The notes beneath the pieces were generated by a model, which was given only the letters and a program-made list of their open reading frames with translations, did not search any database and had not been told where the DNA came from. A program made the position numbers and the translations under genes. Below are positions 50,643-59,917 of a stretch of 64,000 nt of DNA, piece after piece. The stretch's first letter is position 1. Each line of letters begins with the position of its first letter. The stretch comes from DYRG01 sp041161065 (GTDB lineage: Bacteria; Pseudomonadota; Gammaproteobacteria; Beggiatoales; Beggiatoaceae). Location of the stretch: contig JBEAVE010000006.1 of NCBI GenBank assembly GCA_041161065.1, positions 62,001 through 126,000 on the forward strand, in the 5' to 3' direction.

Positions 50643-51443
50643 TTAGTGGTTGTCGATCCCGCGTCGAATGTCGGCGAGTGTATGGGAAAGCGCGGAGATA
50701 AGTTGAGATTCTTCTGTAGTTTCAATGAGTTGTACTAATGCGCTCCCGACAATGATGGCATCGGCAATTTTGGCAACGTTGGCGGCGGTTTCCGCGTTTT
50801 TTATGCCAAAACCCACACCAATTGGGAGGGTTGTGTGGGCGCGAACGGTCGCCAATTTATCGCTAACTGCTTGAATATCCAAGTCTGCGCTCCCCGTCAC
50901 GCCTTTCACCGACACGTAATAAATAAATCCGCTGGCTTGGTTGGCGATTAATTTGATTCGATCCACATCGGTGGTGGGTGAAATTAAAAAAATGGTATTT
51001 ATTTCATAGGGTTGTAATGCTTTAACGAAAGCGTCGGCTTCTTCGGGCGGTAAATCGACAATCAAAAATCCATCAACGCCTGCATTTGCGGCATCTTTTG
51101 CAACTGCTTGATAAGTGTAGGCTTCGAGCGGATTTAGGTAACCCATTAAAACAATCGGTGTTTGGGTATTTTGAGTTCGAAATTCTTTAACCATTTCAAA
51201 AACTTGTCGAAGCGAAACTTGGTATTTTAGGGCACGTTCGCTCGCACGTTGAATAACGGGTCCGTCCGCCATCGGATCAGAAAATGGCACACCCAATTCC
51301 AAAATATCCGCGCCCGCCGCCACCAATGCGTGCAGAAAAGAAACGGTTAAAGTCGGGTTTGGATCGCCCGCTGTTATGAATGGAATCAAGGCTTTACGTT
51401 GTTTGGCGCGGCAATCGGCGAAACACGTTTGAAGTCGGTTCAT
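50643..51443 (-). CDS. trpA: Tryptophan synthase alpha chain
   Basis: The 266-residue barrel enzyme makes indole from indole-3-glycerol phosphate. The motif LELGVPFSDPMADGPVIQ holds catalytic Glu and Asp, and GFLIVDLPPEEA, FLISPTTDVDRI and GVGFGIKNAET follow. It stands alone: trpB, trpF and accD, often adjacent, are absent, so trpB must be elsewhere. It is divergent from rlmD and ends at a hairpin terminator. Confidence 0.95.
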   Translation of the reverse strand: MNRLQTCFADCRAKQRKALIPFITAGDPNPTLTVSFLHALVAAGADILELGVPFSDPMADGPVIQRASERALKYQVSLRQVFEMVKEFRTQNTQTPIVLMGYLNPLEAYTYQAVAKDAANAGVDGFLIVDLPPEEADAFVKALQPYEINTIFLISPTTDVDRIKLIANQASGFIYYVSVKGVTGSADLDIQAVSDKLATVRAHTTLPIGVGFGIKNAETAANVAKIADAIIVGSALVQLIETTEESQLISALSHTLADIRRGIDNH

Positions 51444-51471
51444 TTTTTCTTCCTTTTTGAAATGAAATCTA

Positions 51472-51499
51472 TTGACAGCCTATTGTAACTAAATATAGA
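51472..51499 (+). promoter_or_regulatory. Sigma-70 promoter of rlmD
   Basis: A perfect TTGACA (51472-51477) and TATAGA (51494-51499) are 16 bases apart, 33 bases before the rlmD ATG, in the divergent spacer with trpA. Confidence 0.65.
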
Positions 51500-51531
51500 G
51501 TGAATACAACTTTAACTGATAAAGAAACCTA

Positions 51532-52857
51532 ATGAAACGACGCAGAAAAACTTTACCCGCAGAAACCATTACCTTAACTATTGAACGTTTGTCACACGAC
51601 GGACGCGGGATTGCAATTAATAATGGAAAAACCGTTTTTGTTAGTGGTGGACTACCTGAAGAAACCGTGATTGCAAAATACACCGATATTCATAGCAAAT
51701 TTGATGAAGTTGATGCCATAGAAATTATTAAAGCATCACCACTAAGAACCGCTCCCATTTGTTCTCATTTTTTAATTTGTGGCGGGTGTAATTTACAGCA
51801 TTTGAATCATGGGGCACAATTGCAATTAAAACAACATAATTTATTAGAGCAACTTCAACACATTGGTAAAACCACGCCAGAAACCATTTTACCGCCTTTG
51901 CAGGGATTACAAAAGGGGTATCGTTGTAAAGCCCGTTTGGGTGTAAAACTTGTTCCCAAAAAAGGTGGCGTTCTTGTTGGATTTAGAGAACGAAGAAGCA
52001 ATTTTTTAGCTGAATTACAACATTGCCCAATATTACATTTTTCGGTTGGTGAACGCATTGTAGATTTGAGAAACTTGCTTTCTACTTTTGAAGGTGCAGC
52101 AACCATTGCTCAAATAGAAGTTGCCGTTTGTGAAACGCATACTGCTTTAATCTTTCGTAATTTGCAGCCATTAGTGGAAAGTGATCAAGAAAAACTCAGA
52201 ATATTCGCAAAGGAAACCGGCTTACATATTTATTTGCAACCTAACAAAATAACTAGCATAACACCATTTTACCCGATCCCCGCTGAAAAACTGTTTTATT
52301 CTCCAGAAGAAAATATAAATATTTATTTTCAACCCAGCGATTTTACGCAAGTAAATCCACAAATGAATCGACAAATGGTTCAGCAAGCAATTTCTTTGTT
52401 GAATCCTTCAAAAGAAGATCATATTTTAGAACTATTTTGTGGATTAGGTAATTTTACTGTTCCGTTTGCTAAAAGAGCAGGTTTTATTACCGCCGTTGAA
52501 GGGGAACAAATGCTTATTCAACGTGCAAAAGAAAATGCTCAACGATTAGGGGTTGAAAATATTGAATATCATGTTGCAAATTTGCAGCAAGAAAACCTTA
52601 ATGAGAGTTGGTTGAAAAAAACTTATAATAAAATATTCCTTGATCCACCTCGTAGCGGCGCAATTGAAATTATCCGACAATTACCATTACACAATGTAAA
52701 GCAACTGGTTTATGTATCGTGTAATCCCGCAACGTTATCGCGTGATGTAGAAACTTTGGTGCATGAGAAAGGTTTTTGCTTAAAGAAAACAGGCATTATG
52801 GATATGTTTCCACACACAGCACACGTTGAATCTATTGCGCTATTTGAAAAGGATTAG
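51532..52857 (+). CDS. rlmD: 23S rRNA (uracil-1939-C5)-methyltransferase
   Basis: The 441-residue enzyme has a TRAM domain (about 1-65; IERLSHDGRGIAINNGKTVFV as its characteristic part), the iron-sulfur cysteines in CSHFLICGGCNLQHL plus a third in the later CPI, and a methyltransferase domain (about 280-441) with ELFCGLGNFTVPFA, DPPRSG and the nucleophile motif VSCNPATLSRD. Length matches RlmD/RumA. The UbiA-type gene follows after 6 bases. Confidence 0.94.
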   Translation: MKRRRKTLPAETITLTIERLSHDGRGIAINNGKTVFVSGGLPEETVIAKYTDIHSKFDEVDAIEIIKASPLRTAPICSHFLICGGCNLQHLNHGAQLQLKQHNLLEQLQHIGKTTPETILPPLQGLQKGYRCKARLGVKLVPKKGGVLVGFRERRSNFLAELQHCPILHFSVGERIVDLRNLLSTFEGAATIAQIEVAVCETHTALIFRNLQPLVESDQEKLRIFAKETGLHIYLQPNKITSITPFYPIPAEKLFYSPEENINIYFQPSDFTQVNPQMNRQMVQQAISLLNPSKEDHILELFCGLGNFTVPFAKRAGFITAVEGEQMLIQRAKENAQRLGVENIEYHVANLQQENLNESWLKKTYNKIFLDPPRSGAIEIIRQLPLHNVKQLVYVSCNPATLSRDVETLVHEKGFCLKKTGIMDMFPHTAHVESIALFEKD

Positions 52858-52863
52858 AACTTC

Positions 52864-53763
52864 ATGCGAATTTTGACTTGGTTTCAAGCGACTCGTCCTC
52901 AATTTTTGACTGTAATTATTTTACCAATTTTCTTAGGAAATTCGATTGCTTGGTACGATAAGAAAATCTTTTCTGGTGAATATTTCATTTTGTCATTATT
53001 AGCAGGGATTTTGTGTGCAGCGGCGGCTAATGTTTTAAATGATTATTTTGATCATTTGAACCAAACAGATGTTTTAAATACTGACCCTTTAACACCATTT
53101 GCGGGTGGTAGTCGAATGATTCAAAATGGGGTTTTAAGTGCGGAACAAACACTTCATTATGGAATGGTTCTACTGACATTAGCCGTTATGTTAGGTCTTT
53201 TCTTAATTATTGAGAGAGGACTTCCTCTGTTTTTAATGGGTTTAATTGGGGTTTTATCCATATATTTCTACTCCGCTCCGCCATTATTACATAGCTTTGG
53301 TTTAGGAGAAATCACAATTGGTTTGAACTATGGTATTTTAGCGGTGGCTGGATCATATTTCGTACAAACCCAAGACTACAGTGCAACAGCTTTCTTTGCT
53401 TCTCTACCTATTGCAGGTTTTGCAACCGCAATTCTATATATTAATCAATTTCCTGATTATGAAGCAGATCGCGCCGCTGGTAAAAACAATTGGGTGGTTA
53501 GATTGGGTAAAGAAAAAGCTAAAAATTACTTTAATTATCTGTTGGTTAGCAGTTTTAGTTTATTATTTTTAGGGATTATTTTACAATATCTACCGCTGTG
53601 GTCTATTTTGGTTGTATTAGTTTTACCAATTGCGTTAAAAGCGATGTATATTTTGAAACAACATTATCACCAAAAACAGGCTTTAATTCCTGCGATTCAA
53701 AATACCATTGCATTACATAGTTTGGCAACGATTTTATTAACAGTCGCTTTTCTTTTATCTTGA
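52864..53763 (+). CDS. UbiA-family membrane prenyltransferase, MenA-like
   Basis: The 299-residue protein has eight or nine membrane helices and both aspartate motifs of the UbiA superfamily: NDYFDHLNQTD (about residues 60-70) and NQFPDYEADRAAGKNNW (about 196-212). The layout resembles 1,4-dihydroxy-2-naphthoate polyprenyltransferases (MenA) more than UbiA, but no other men genes are here and the aromatic acceptor is uncertain. It lies 6 bases after rlmD and 9 bases before mtnD. Confidence 0.8.
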   Translation: MRILTWFQATRPQFLTVIILPIFLGNSIAWYDKKIFSGEYFILSLLAGILCAAAANVLNDYFDHLNQTDVLNTDPLTPFAGGSRMIQNGVLSAEQTLHYGMVLLTLAVMLGLFLIIERGLPLFLMGLIGVLSIYFYSAPPLLHSFGLGEITIGLNYGILAVAGSYFVQTQDYSATAFFASLPIAGFATAILYINQFPDYEADRAAGKNNWVVRLGKEKAKNYFNYLLVSSFSLLFLGIILQYLPLWSILVVLVLPIALKAMYILKQHYHQKQALIPAIQNTIALHSLATILLTVAFLLS

Positions 53764-53772
53764 GGGAACAAC

Positions 53773-54321
53773 ATGAGCGTATTAAAAATTTACAACACCG
53801 AGAATACTCAATTATTAGAAACAGTAGAAAATTGGGACGATATTTCAGCCCGTTTAAACAGTTTAGGATTGCGATTTGAACGTTGGAAAACGGAACAATT
53901 TTTGGAGGATAATTCAACCCAAGAAACGGTTTTAAATGCGTATAAAGATGATGTTTCAAAATTAAATCAAGAATATGGTTTTCAATCCATCGATGTTGTT
54001 AATTTAACACCCAATCACCCAGATAGAGCAACTTTACGTGCAAAGTTTTTAGATGAACATACCCATGATGATAATGAAGTTCGGTTTTTTGTCGATGGTT
54101 GTGGATTGTTTTATATTCATTTAGAGGAAAAGGTTTTTAGTTTGTTATGTGAAAAGGGGGATTTAATCAATGTTCCAGCTCATATTAAACATTGGTTTGA
54201 TATGGGAGAAACTCCCTATTTCAAATGTATTCGTTTCTTTACGCGACCTGATGGTTGGGTTGGGCATTTCACGGGTGAAAAAATTTCTGAGCGATTTCCT
54301 AAATTAGGGGAAGAAAAATGA
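53773..54321 (+). CDS. mtnD: Acireductone dioxygenase
   Basis: The 182-residue cupin enzyme oxidises acireductone in the methionine salvage pathway. Metal ligands are visible in EHTHDDNEVRFFVDG (two His and Glu) and later in NVPAHIKHWFDMG. The family segment FYIHLEEKVF is also present. Length is typical. The 3' end overlaps mtnC by ATGA-type coupling (4 bases). Confidence 0.93.
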   Translation: MSVLKIYNTENTQLLETVENWDDISARLNSLGLRFERWKTEQFLEDNSTQETVLNAYKDDVSKLNQEYGFQSIDVVNLTPNHPDRATLRAKFLDEHTHDDNEVRFFVDGCGLFYIHLEEKVFSLLCEKGDLINVPAHIKHWFDMGETPYFKCIRFFTRPDGWVGHFTGEKISERFPKLGEEK

Positions 54322-54998
54322 TTACAGCCATCTTAACTGATATTGAAGGAACAACCTCATCACTTTCTTTCGTAAAAGAAGTTTTATTTCCTTATGCAAG
54401 AAAGCATTTAGCCGATTTTATTAGGAATCATCGAGAAATGCCTGAGGTATTGCATTGGCTTGAGGAAACCCGTAAAGAAGTTCAACAACCTGATTTAGAT
54501 GAACAAGGTGTTATAGAAATCTTAATTCAATGGATTGATCAAGATAAGAAAATTACACCACTAAAAGCCTTACAAGGGTTAATTTGGGAAAAGGGTTATC
54601 AAAACAACGATTATCAAGGACATCTTTATCAAGACGCATTTGAATGTTTGCAAAAATGGAAACAAAATGGTTTGAAATTATATGTTTTTTCATCGGGTTC
54701 AATTAAAGCCCAACAATTATTATTTGCACATACTGCATTTGGTGATTTAACGCCGTTATTTTCGGGTTATTTTGATACCACTATTGGTGCAAAACAACAG
54801 CCAGAATCCTACCAAAGAATTGCAAAGGAAATAGGGATTACAACTGAAAACATTTTGTTTTTGTCGGATATTCTAGGTGAATTAGATGCAGCAAAAACTG
54901 CAGGCATGCAAACAACCTGTTTGGTGCGTGAAGGAACTTTACATAACAACTGTGAGCATTCTCAAGTGAGAAACTTTAATGAGTTGGAGTTTTCATAA
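54318..54998 (+). CDS. mtnC: Enolase-phosphatase E1
   Basis: The 226-residue HAD-family enzyme precedes MtnD in methionine salvage. Motif I is LTDIEGTTSSLSFVKEVLFPYA, motif II YVFSSGSIKAQQLLF and motif III LFLSDILGELDAAKTAGMQT in its key residues, all diagnostic. The 3' end overlaps the convergent ubiJ by 23 bases. mtnA, mtnB and mtnN are not in the window. Confidence 0.94.
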   Translation: MITAILTDIEGTTSSLSFVKEVLFPYARKHLADFIRNHREMPEVLHWLEETRKEVQQPDLDEQGVIEILIQWIDQDKKITPLKALQGLIWEKGYQNNDYQGHLYQDAFECLQKWKQNGLKLYVFSSGSIKAQQLLFAHTAFGDLTPLFSGYFDTTIGAKQQPESYQRIAKEIGITTENILFLSDILGELDAAKTAGMQTTCLVREGTLHNNCEHSQVRNFNELEFS

Positions 54999-55557
54999 GC
55001 AAGCGTTCAAGACGTTTCTCTAATCGAGCAACATCGGAACGCAACACATCAATCTCATCGCAAAACAAAGCTAATTCTGGGTGGGTTGGTAAAAAGCGAG
55101 TTTCTTCTTGCAAGTATTCAATGGTATTTTGTTGTAAGGTTTGAACGGTTTTTTGAGTGTATTGTTGGGCATTTCTTGCAAGGTTTCCCATTTGGTGAGC
55201 AACGACATCACCGACTAAGCGAGAAAGTTGTTCTTCCCAATCGATTTGTAGTTGAGCAAATATCGTCATGAAATTTTGAGCAACTTGCATTTCTCCACTT
55301 AAAGTAGCAATGCCCGTTGTTAATAAAGTAGGCTCGTTCAATAAACGTAGCAAAGAAAATGGCATTCCAGAAATAATAACATCGGGTTGAGTGATTTCTG
55401 TTGGCATTTGTAAAAAACCATCAGATTTTGGAGCAAAACACCACGACAAAGGCGTGCCTTCGATTTGAATTAGCAGGGTTTTATCTTTTAATTTAGCCAT
55501 TGATTGCCGCGCGACTTCATCTAATGCTAAGGCTTGATTGATCAGGATTTCTAACAT
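54976..55557 (-). CDS. ubiJ: Ubiquinone biosynthesis accessory factor UbiJ
   Basis: The 193-residue protein has an N-terminal SCP2 lipid-binding domain (about 10-105, with LIQIEGTPLSW and LSGEMQVAQNF) and a C-terminal coiled coil (about 160-190; CDEIDVLRSDVARLEKRLERL), the UbiJ architecture. UbiJ helps hold hydrophobic ubiquinone intermediates in the Ubi complex. ubiE and ubiB, the usual neighbours, are absent. The C-terminus overlaps mtnC by 23 bases. Confidence 0.88.
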   Translation of the reverse strand: MLEILINQALALDEVARQSMAKLKDKTLLIQIEGTPLSWCFAPKSDGFLQMPTEITQPDVIISGMPFSLLRLLNEPTLLTTGIATLSGEMQVAQNFMTIFAQLQIDWEEQLSRLVGDVVAHQMGNLARNAQQYTQKTVQTLQQNTIEYLQEETRFLPTHPELALFCDEIDVLRSDVARLEKRLERLLMKTPTH

Positions 55558-55746
55558 GATATTCTCCTTTATTTTCCATGCAGTTATCTTATCATGACTG
55601 CTGCTTTATTATAAAACAATTTAATTTTAGAGCAAATTATTCAACAGTGGTAGTGATGTAGAACAACGTGAAATCCCTTTCTAACTTCTTAAAGTATAAA
55701 GACCATTATTCACTAAATGCACCACTACCAATAATAATTAAATCAA

Positions 55747-57021
55747 CTAATTAGCGGCGGTTAAGGCTTGATCGATGTCTTCTAAAATATCGTCCAAATG
55801 CTCAATGCCAATGGATAAGCGAATCATATCTTCAGAAACGCCCGCTTTCTTCATTTCATCGGGAGAAAGTTGGCGATGAGTAGTGGTCGCGGGGTGGCAA
55901 GCAAGCGATTTCGCGTCCCCAATATTCACCAATCGTACAACCAATTTCAATGCATCAATGAATTTTGCGCCCGCTTCTTTTCCGCCTTTAATCCCAAAAC
56001 TTAAAATCCCCGATGCTTTCCCGTTCATATATTTGTCGACTAATGGTTTGCTCGGATTATTTGCTAAGCCTGCGTATTCAACCCACGAAACATTTGAATG
56101 GTTTTGTAAATGTTGAGCAACGGCTAAGGCGTTCTCACAATGTTTCTCCATTCTTAACGGTAAAGTTTCTATCCCTTGCATGATTAGAAAACTATTAAAC
56201 GGAGAAATCGCCGCGCCCATATTTCTCAAGGGAACAACCCGTGCTTTTCCAATATAAGCCGCTGCCCCTAATGCTTCCGTGAAAACAACGCCATGATAAG
56301 AAACGTCAGGTTCATTTAAGTTTTTGAAACGTTCTTTGTGTTCTGCCCAAGGAAATTTACCCGAATCAACAATGATTCCACCAATAGAAGTACCATGTCC
56401 GCCCATGTATTTCGTTAAAGCGTGAACAATAATATCTGCGCCATGCTCAAAAGGTCTGCACAAATAAGGGGTTGGAACGGTATTGTCCACAATTAAAGGT
56501 ACGCCGTGTTTGTGAGCAACTTCGGCTAATAAACCAAAATCAACAACATTTCCCAGTGGGTTTCCAACGGTTTCACAATAAATGGCTTTGGTATTTGCGT
56601 CGATGTGTTTCTCAAAAGCGAGAGGATCACGATAATCGACAAACCGAACATCAATACCAAATTTGGGTAATGTGTGCGCAAACAAATTATAAGTTCCACC
56701 ATATAAAGTACTTGAGGAAATAATGTTATCGCCTGCTTGAGCAATGGTTTGAATGGCGGCGGTAATGGCTGCCATGCCCGATGCAAAAGCTAATGCACCC
56801 ACGCCACCTTCCATCATTGCAACCCGTTGCTCGAGCATTTCGGTGGTTGGATTCATCATGCGGGTGTAAATATTTCCTTTGACTTTCAAATCAAACAAAT
56901 CTGCGCCGTGTTGGGTATCATCAAACGCATAAGAAGTGGTTTGATAAATGGGGGTTGCAACGGATTTAGTGGTGGGTTCGGGCGAATAACCGCCGTGAAT
57001 CGCAATGGTTTCTAAACGCAT
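55747..57021 (-). CDS. metY: O-acetylhomoserine sulfhydrylase (Cys/Met metabolism PLP enzyme)
   Basis: The 424-residue protein belongs to the gamma-family of PLP enzymes. TIAIHGGYSPEPTTKSVATPIYQTTSYAF in its blocks, YTRMMNPTT, and the PLP lysine in HALTKYMGGHGTSIGG match O-acetylhomoserine sulfhydrylases (length 420-430), which form homocysteine from O-acetylhomoserine and sulfide. The length and HGGYxPxxT start favour MetY over cystathionine synthase. AGGAGAG before the ATG at 57021 is the ribosome binding site. No riboswitch was recognised upstream. Confidence 0.88.
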   Translation of the reverse strand: MRLETIAIHGGYSPEPTTKSVATPIYQTTSYAFDDTQHGADLFDLKVKGNIYTRMMNPTTEMLEQRVAMMEGGVGALAFASGMAAITAAIQTIAQAGDNIISSSTLYGGTYNLFAHTLPKFGIDVRFVDYRDPLAFEKHIDANTKAIYCETVGNPLGNVVDFGLLAEVAHKHGVPLIVDNTVPTPYLCRPFEHGADIIVHALTKYMGGHGTSIGGIIVDSGKFPWAEHKERFKNLNEPDVSYHGVVFTEALGAAAYIGKARVVPLRNMGAAISPFNSFLIMQGIETLPLRMEKHCENALAVAQHLQNHSNVSWVEYAGLANNPSKPLVDKYMNGKASGILSFGIKGGKEAGAKFIDALKLVVRLVNIGDAKSLACHPATTTHRQLSPDEMKKAGVSEDMIRLSIGIEHLDDILEDIDQALTAAN

Positions 57022-57146
57022 ACAGACTCTCCTGTTTTTATGGTAAATGTGATAAAAAAGTCCATTCTACGTTCTTTTTTAAGCCTCATTATAAAAATCT
57101 TTAACATTCACAATAAATAAATCTGTTTGGGTTGTGGCGTAAAGAG

Positions 57147-57175
57147 AAGAAAAAAGCCACCTTTGATTGGGTGGC
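57147..57175 (-). terminator. Terminator of the nap operon
   Basis: GCCACC (57156-57161) and GGTGGC (57170-57175) pair with an 8-nt loop; the minus strand continues into a T-run (A-run at 57150-57155 on the plus strand). Confidence 0.8.
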
Positions 57176-57203
57176 GATAGATTTGAAAGTATTTGAAAAA
57201 AGG

Positions 57204-57827
57204 CTATGGTTTTTGAGGAACTTCTTGAGCATTAACGACCGCGCTCGGATCAACATTTGCCATTGGAGGAAGTGAATGCGCAATCCCTTTGTGACAATCA
57301 ATGCAAGTTTTCTTTTCATCAACGGCTTTAATATGTTGCGCCATGCTACGCCGTCCTTGTTTGGTGTAATCCATTGAATCAAAACTGTGGCAGTTTCTAC
57401 ATTCACGTGAATCTGTTTTCTTCATAGAATCCCAAACGTGTCCCGCTAATTCTAGACGTTTTGCTTCGAATTTCTCACGGGTGTTAATTGTGCCGAGAAT
57501 TTTGTGAAGAACTTCATTACTCGCTTGCACCTTTCTAATCATTTTGTGCGTCCAATCTTTGGGGACATGACAATCAGGGCAAGTTGCTCTCACTCCGGTG
57601 CGATTGGAATAGTGGACAGTTCTTTTGTATTCTTGATAAACATTTTGCTCCATTTCATGGCAAGAAATACAAAAGGTTTCGGTATTTGTCGCTTCCATTG
57701 CCGTATTAAAGCCGCCCCAAAAGATAATTCCACCCAAGAAACCGATAACAACTAACCCTAAAATCGACCAAGTTGCACTCGGTGAACGGAGTTTCTGCCA
57801 GAGTGTTTTTTGTTGATGATCATTCAT
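57204..57827 (-). CDS. napC: NapC tetraheme quinol dehydrogenase
   Basis: The 207-residue membrane-anchored cytochrome has one N-terminal membrane helix (about 18-40) and four CxxCH heme sites (CISCH, CPDCH, CRNCH, CIDCH), with the additional histidine and the KRTVHYSNRTGVRATCPDCHVPKD context of the NapC/NirT family in blocks. It takes electrons from quinol and passes them to NapB. It is last in the operon, 9 bases after napB. The chain ends with a Pro-rich tail. Confidence 0.95.
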   Translation of the reverse strand: MNDHQQKTLWQKLRSPSATWSILGLVVIGFLGGIIFWGGFNTAMEATNTETFCISCHEMEQNVYQEYKRTVHYSNRTGVRATCPDCHVPKDWTHKMIRKVQASNEVLHKILGTINTREKFEAKRLELAGHVWDSMKKTDSRECRNCHSFDSMDYTKQGRRSMAQHIKAVDEKKTCIDCHKGIAHSLPPMANVDPSAVVNAQEVPQKP

Positions 57828-57836
57828 AACAAACCC

Positions 57837-58274
57837 TTATTGTGATTGTAAAGATTGAATGGGTTTGAAAGTGTTTTCAACTAATGGTTTGGCATCGGTT
57901 TGTGGCACATGACATTGTGTGCAAAAATAACGTCTTCCAGACACATTTGCCAAATCAACGCCGTCACGATTGGTGAAATGCGTGGTGCTAATTTTGGTGG
58001 CTTTATTTTGTTTATAATTTGCCCAACTATGACAAGTTAAGCATTTATTCACTTTGAGATCGATTTCATAGTTTTCAATCAAGTGAGGAATTAAAGGAGG
58101 TTGTTGAACATAATTGCGTTCTAAAGGCTCTTGATCTTTCCATTTTCTTACTTCAGGCATAGGGGTTGGATCGTCGGGTTTCAAACCGCCGCTTAAACTG
58201 CCTAATTCTTCTGCGAAAACGGGATTAAATCCCAAACAAAATAAGAGTCCTATTTTTAAGAAAGTTGCTTTCAT
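57837..58274 (-). CDS. napB: NapB diheme cytochrome subunit
   Basis: The 145-residue periplasmic subunit has a signal peptide (about 1-21, ending VFA), two heme sites (CLTCH and CTQCH) and the RxYxPxC-free NapB layout with PPLIPHLIENYEI and TKISTTHFTNRDG. It feeds NapA. It lies 5 bases after napH. Confidence 0.94.
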   Translation of the reverse strand: MKATFLKIGLLFCLGFNPVFAEELGSLSGGLKPDDPTPMPEVRKWKDQEPLERNYVQQPPLIPHLIENYEIDLKVNKCLTCHSWANYKQNKATKISTTHFTNRDGVDLANVSGRRYFCTQCHVPQTDAKPLVENTFKPIQSLQSQ

Positions 58275-58279
58275 GGATA

Positions 58280-59119
58280 TTATTTCTCCTGCCGATGAAT
58301 AGTTTGTTGAGGGTGCGTTTCAAGTTGAGAAAGTTTGTGAGAAAAACGATGGCTGTATTCAAACACTTGCTTATTACAAACATCAATACAACGCCCACAA
58401 TTTGTGCAATTCGCCGCTAAAATCAATGGATTAGAACCTTTTGCCGCCCCTTTCAACGGTAATTTAATAACCTGATGTTCGGGACAAACAATAAAACAAT
58501 CTAAGCAATCATCGCACGCATTTCTTCGCGTCGCTTTGACTCGTATCAGACTGATTTTATTGATTAAACTGTAAAAAGCACCCACTGGACACAAATGCCC
58601 GCACCAACCATTTTTGATAACCAATAAATCAAAGAAAAAAATCGCTAAAACAATGAACCACATTGCAACGCCGCCAAAAATCAAACCGCGTTGAAACATT
58701 GAAACGGGATTAACCAATTCCCACGCTAATGTGCCGCTAAAAAGCCCAATAATCAATGACATGGCTAATATCCAATAACGAGTTTGCCGAGAAAAACTGC
58801 TGGTATTTTTAATGCCCAAACGGTTTCTCAACCAACCCGCCGCATCGGTAATGATGTTTATTGGACAAACCCACGAACAATACACTCGTCCGCCCACAAT
58901 GAAATAAAAAATCAAAACAATCATTGCGCCAATTAAAGCCGTTTTAGCGAGCGAATGTCCCGCAAAGAAACTTTGTAACAACACATAAGGATCGGTCAAA
59001 GGAATGGTATTAAAAAGCACGCTGGAACTTAGATTTCCTTTAATAATCCCAACCGGTGCAAAAATAAACAATCCTAAAATGCTAAGTTGCGAAAAACGCC
59101 GCAGAATTAACCATTTCAC
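58280..59119 (-). CDS. napH: NapH membrane ferredoxin
   Basis: The 279-residue membrane protein has four predicted helices, two CxxxCP-type motifs (GRVYCSWVCPINI and GWCGHLCPVGAFYSL) and two [4Fe-4S] motifs at the C-terminus (CDDCLDCFIVCPEHQ and CTNCGRCIDVC). NapG and NapH together form a route from ubiquinol to NapC/NapB. The start overlaps the napG stop by 4 bases. Confidence 0.94.
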   Translation of the reverse strand: MKWLILRRFSQLSILGLFIFAPVGIIKGNLSSSVLFNTIPLTDPYVLLQSFFAGHSLAKTALIGAMIVLIFYFIVGGRVYCSWVCPINIITDAAGWLRNRLGIKNTSSFSRQTRYWILAMSLIIGLFSGTLAWELVNPVSMFQRGLIFGGVAMWFIVLAIFFFDLLVIKNGWCGHLCPVGAFYSLINKISLIRVKATRRNACDDCLDCFIVCPEHQVIKLPLKGAAKGSNPLILAANCTNCGRCIDVCNKQVFEYSHRFSHKLSQLETHPQQTIHRQEK

Positions 59120-59898
59120 GGTTTAAATCCTTGTAACGGAAGTGGTTGAAAGTCAGCGGGTTTGTCAGGCATTCGATCGGGTAAATCCAGTTGCTCTGGA
59201 ATTAAACTGTGTCCAGCCTTGTGTTTTTCTTCCCAACCCAAACGGTAATGTTCGCCTAATTCGCCGCGAGCAAGTTGTCGAGGAATAACCTTAATTGCCG
59301 CGATTTCTAGCACGCAGGCTTTCTCACATTTTCCGCAACCCGTGCACGCATTTGAATGTACCGTTGGCATAAACATCGCGTGTTTAGTAGTACGTTGATT
59401 ATGTTGAATATTTAAGGTAATTGCCTTATCAATTAACGGACACACTCGATAACAGACATCACAACGTAACCCTAAGAAATTTAAGCAATTTTCCTGATCG
59501 ATCAACACCGCCAAACCCATTCGAGCGTCATCGATGTTTTTCAACGACGGATCGAGCGCGCCGGTCGGGCAAATTTTCACGCACGGAATGTCATCGCACA
59601 TTTCACAAGGCACGTCGCGGGCGGTAAAATAAGGCGTACCATTTGCAACAAAATCAGTAAGTTGTGCTAATTTCAGGGTATGATACGGACAATCCCGCAC
59701 ACACAGCCCACAACGCACACACGCCGCTTGAAAAGCCTGTTCAGACAACGCCCCGGGCGGTCGCAAAGCCTGCGGAGGAAGCGATTGGGCTTGACGCGCA
59801 TAAATCCCCACGCCAATCCCGATCAAACCCGCCTGACACGCTAATTTCGCGCTTTCCGTGAGAAACTGCCGCCGTGCGTGGTTCATTTTTGAAATCAC
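59116..59898 (-). CDS. napG: NapG ferredoxin-type protein
   Basis: The 260-residue periplasmic protein has a twin-arginine signal (HARRQFLTESAKL) and four [4Fe-4S] clusters: CVRCGLCVRDCP, CEMCDDIPCVKICP, CLNFLGLRCDVCYRVCP and CTGCGKCEKAC. It works with NapH. Either ATG at 59898 or one 12 bases downstream (59886) may start it. napA is upstream by 19 bases. Confidence 0.94.
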   Translation of the reverse strand: MISKMNHARRQFLTESAKLACQAGLIGIGVGIYARQAQSLPPQALRPPGALSEQAFQAACVRCGLCVRDCPYHTLKLAQLTDFVANGTPYFTARDVPCEMCDDIPCVKICPTGALDPSLKNIDDARMGLAVLIDQENCLNFLGLRCDVCYRVCPLIDKAITLNIQHNQRTTKHAMFMPTVHSNACTGCGKCEKACVLEIAAIKVIPRQLARGELGEHYRLGWEEKHKAGHSLIPEQLDLPDRMPDKPADFQPLPLQGFKP

Positions 59899-59917
59899 CT
59901 TTTCAAATCATTTCAAA

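Noticed and set aside
55650..55730. TGGTAGTG and CACTACCA as an inverted repeat between ubiJ and metY
   Set aside because: Eight-base arms 66 bases apart in A+T-rich sequence are likely by chance, with no promoter or gene relation.
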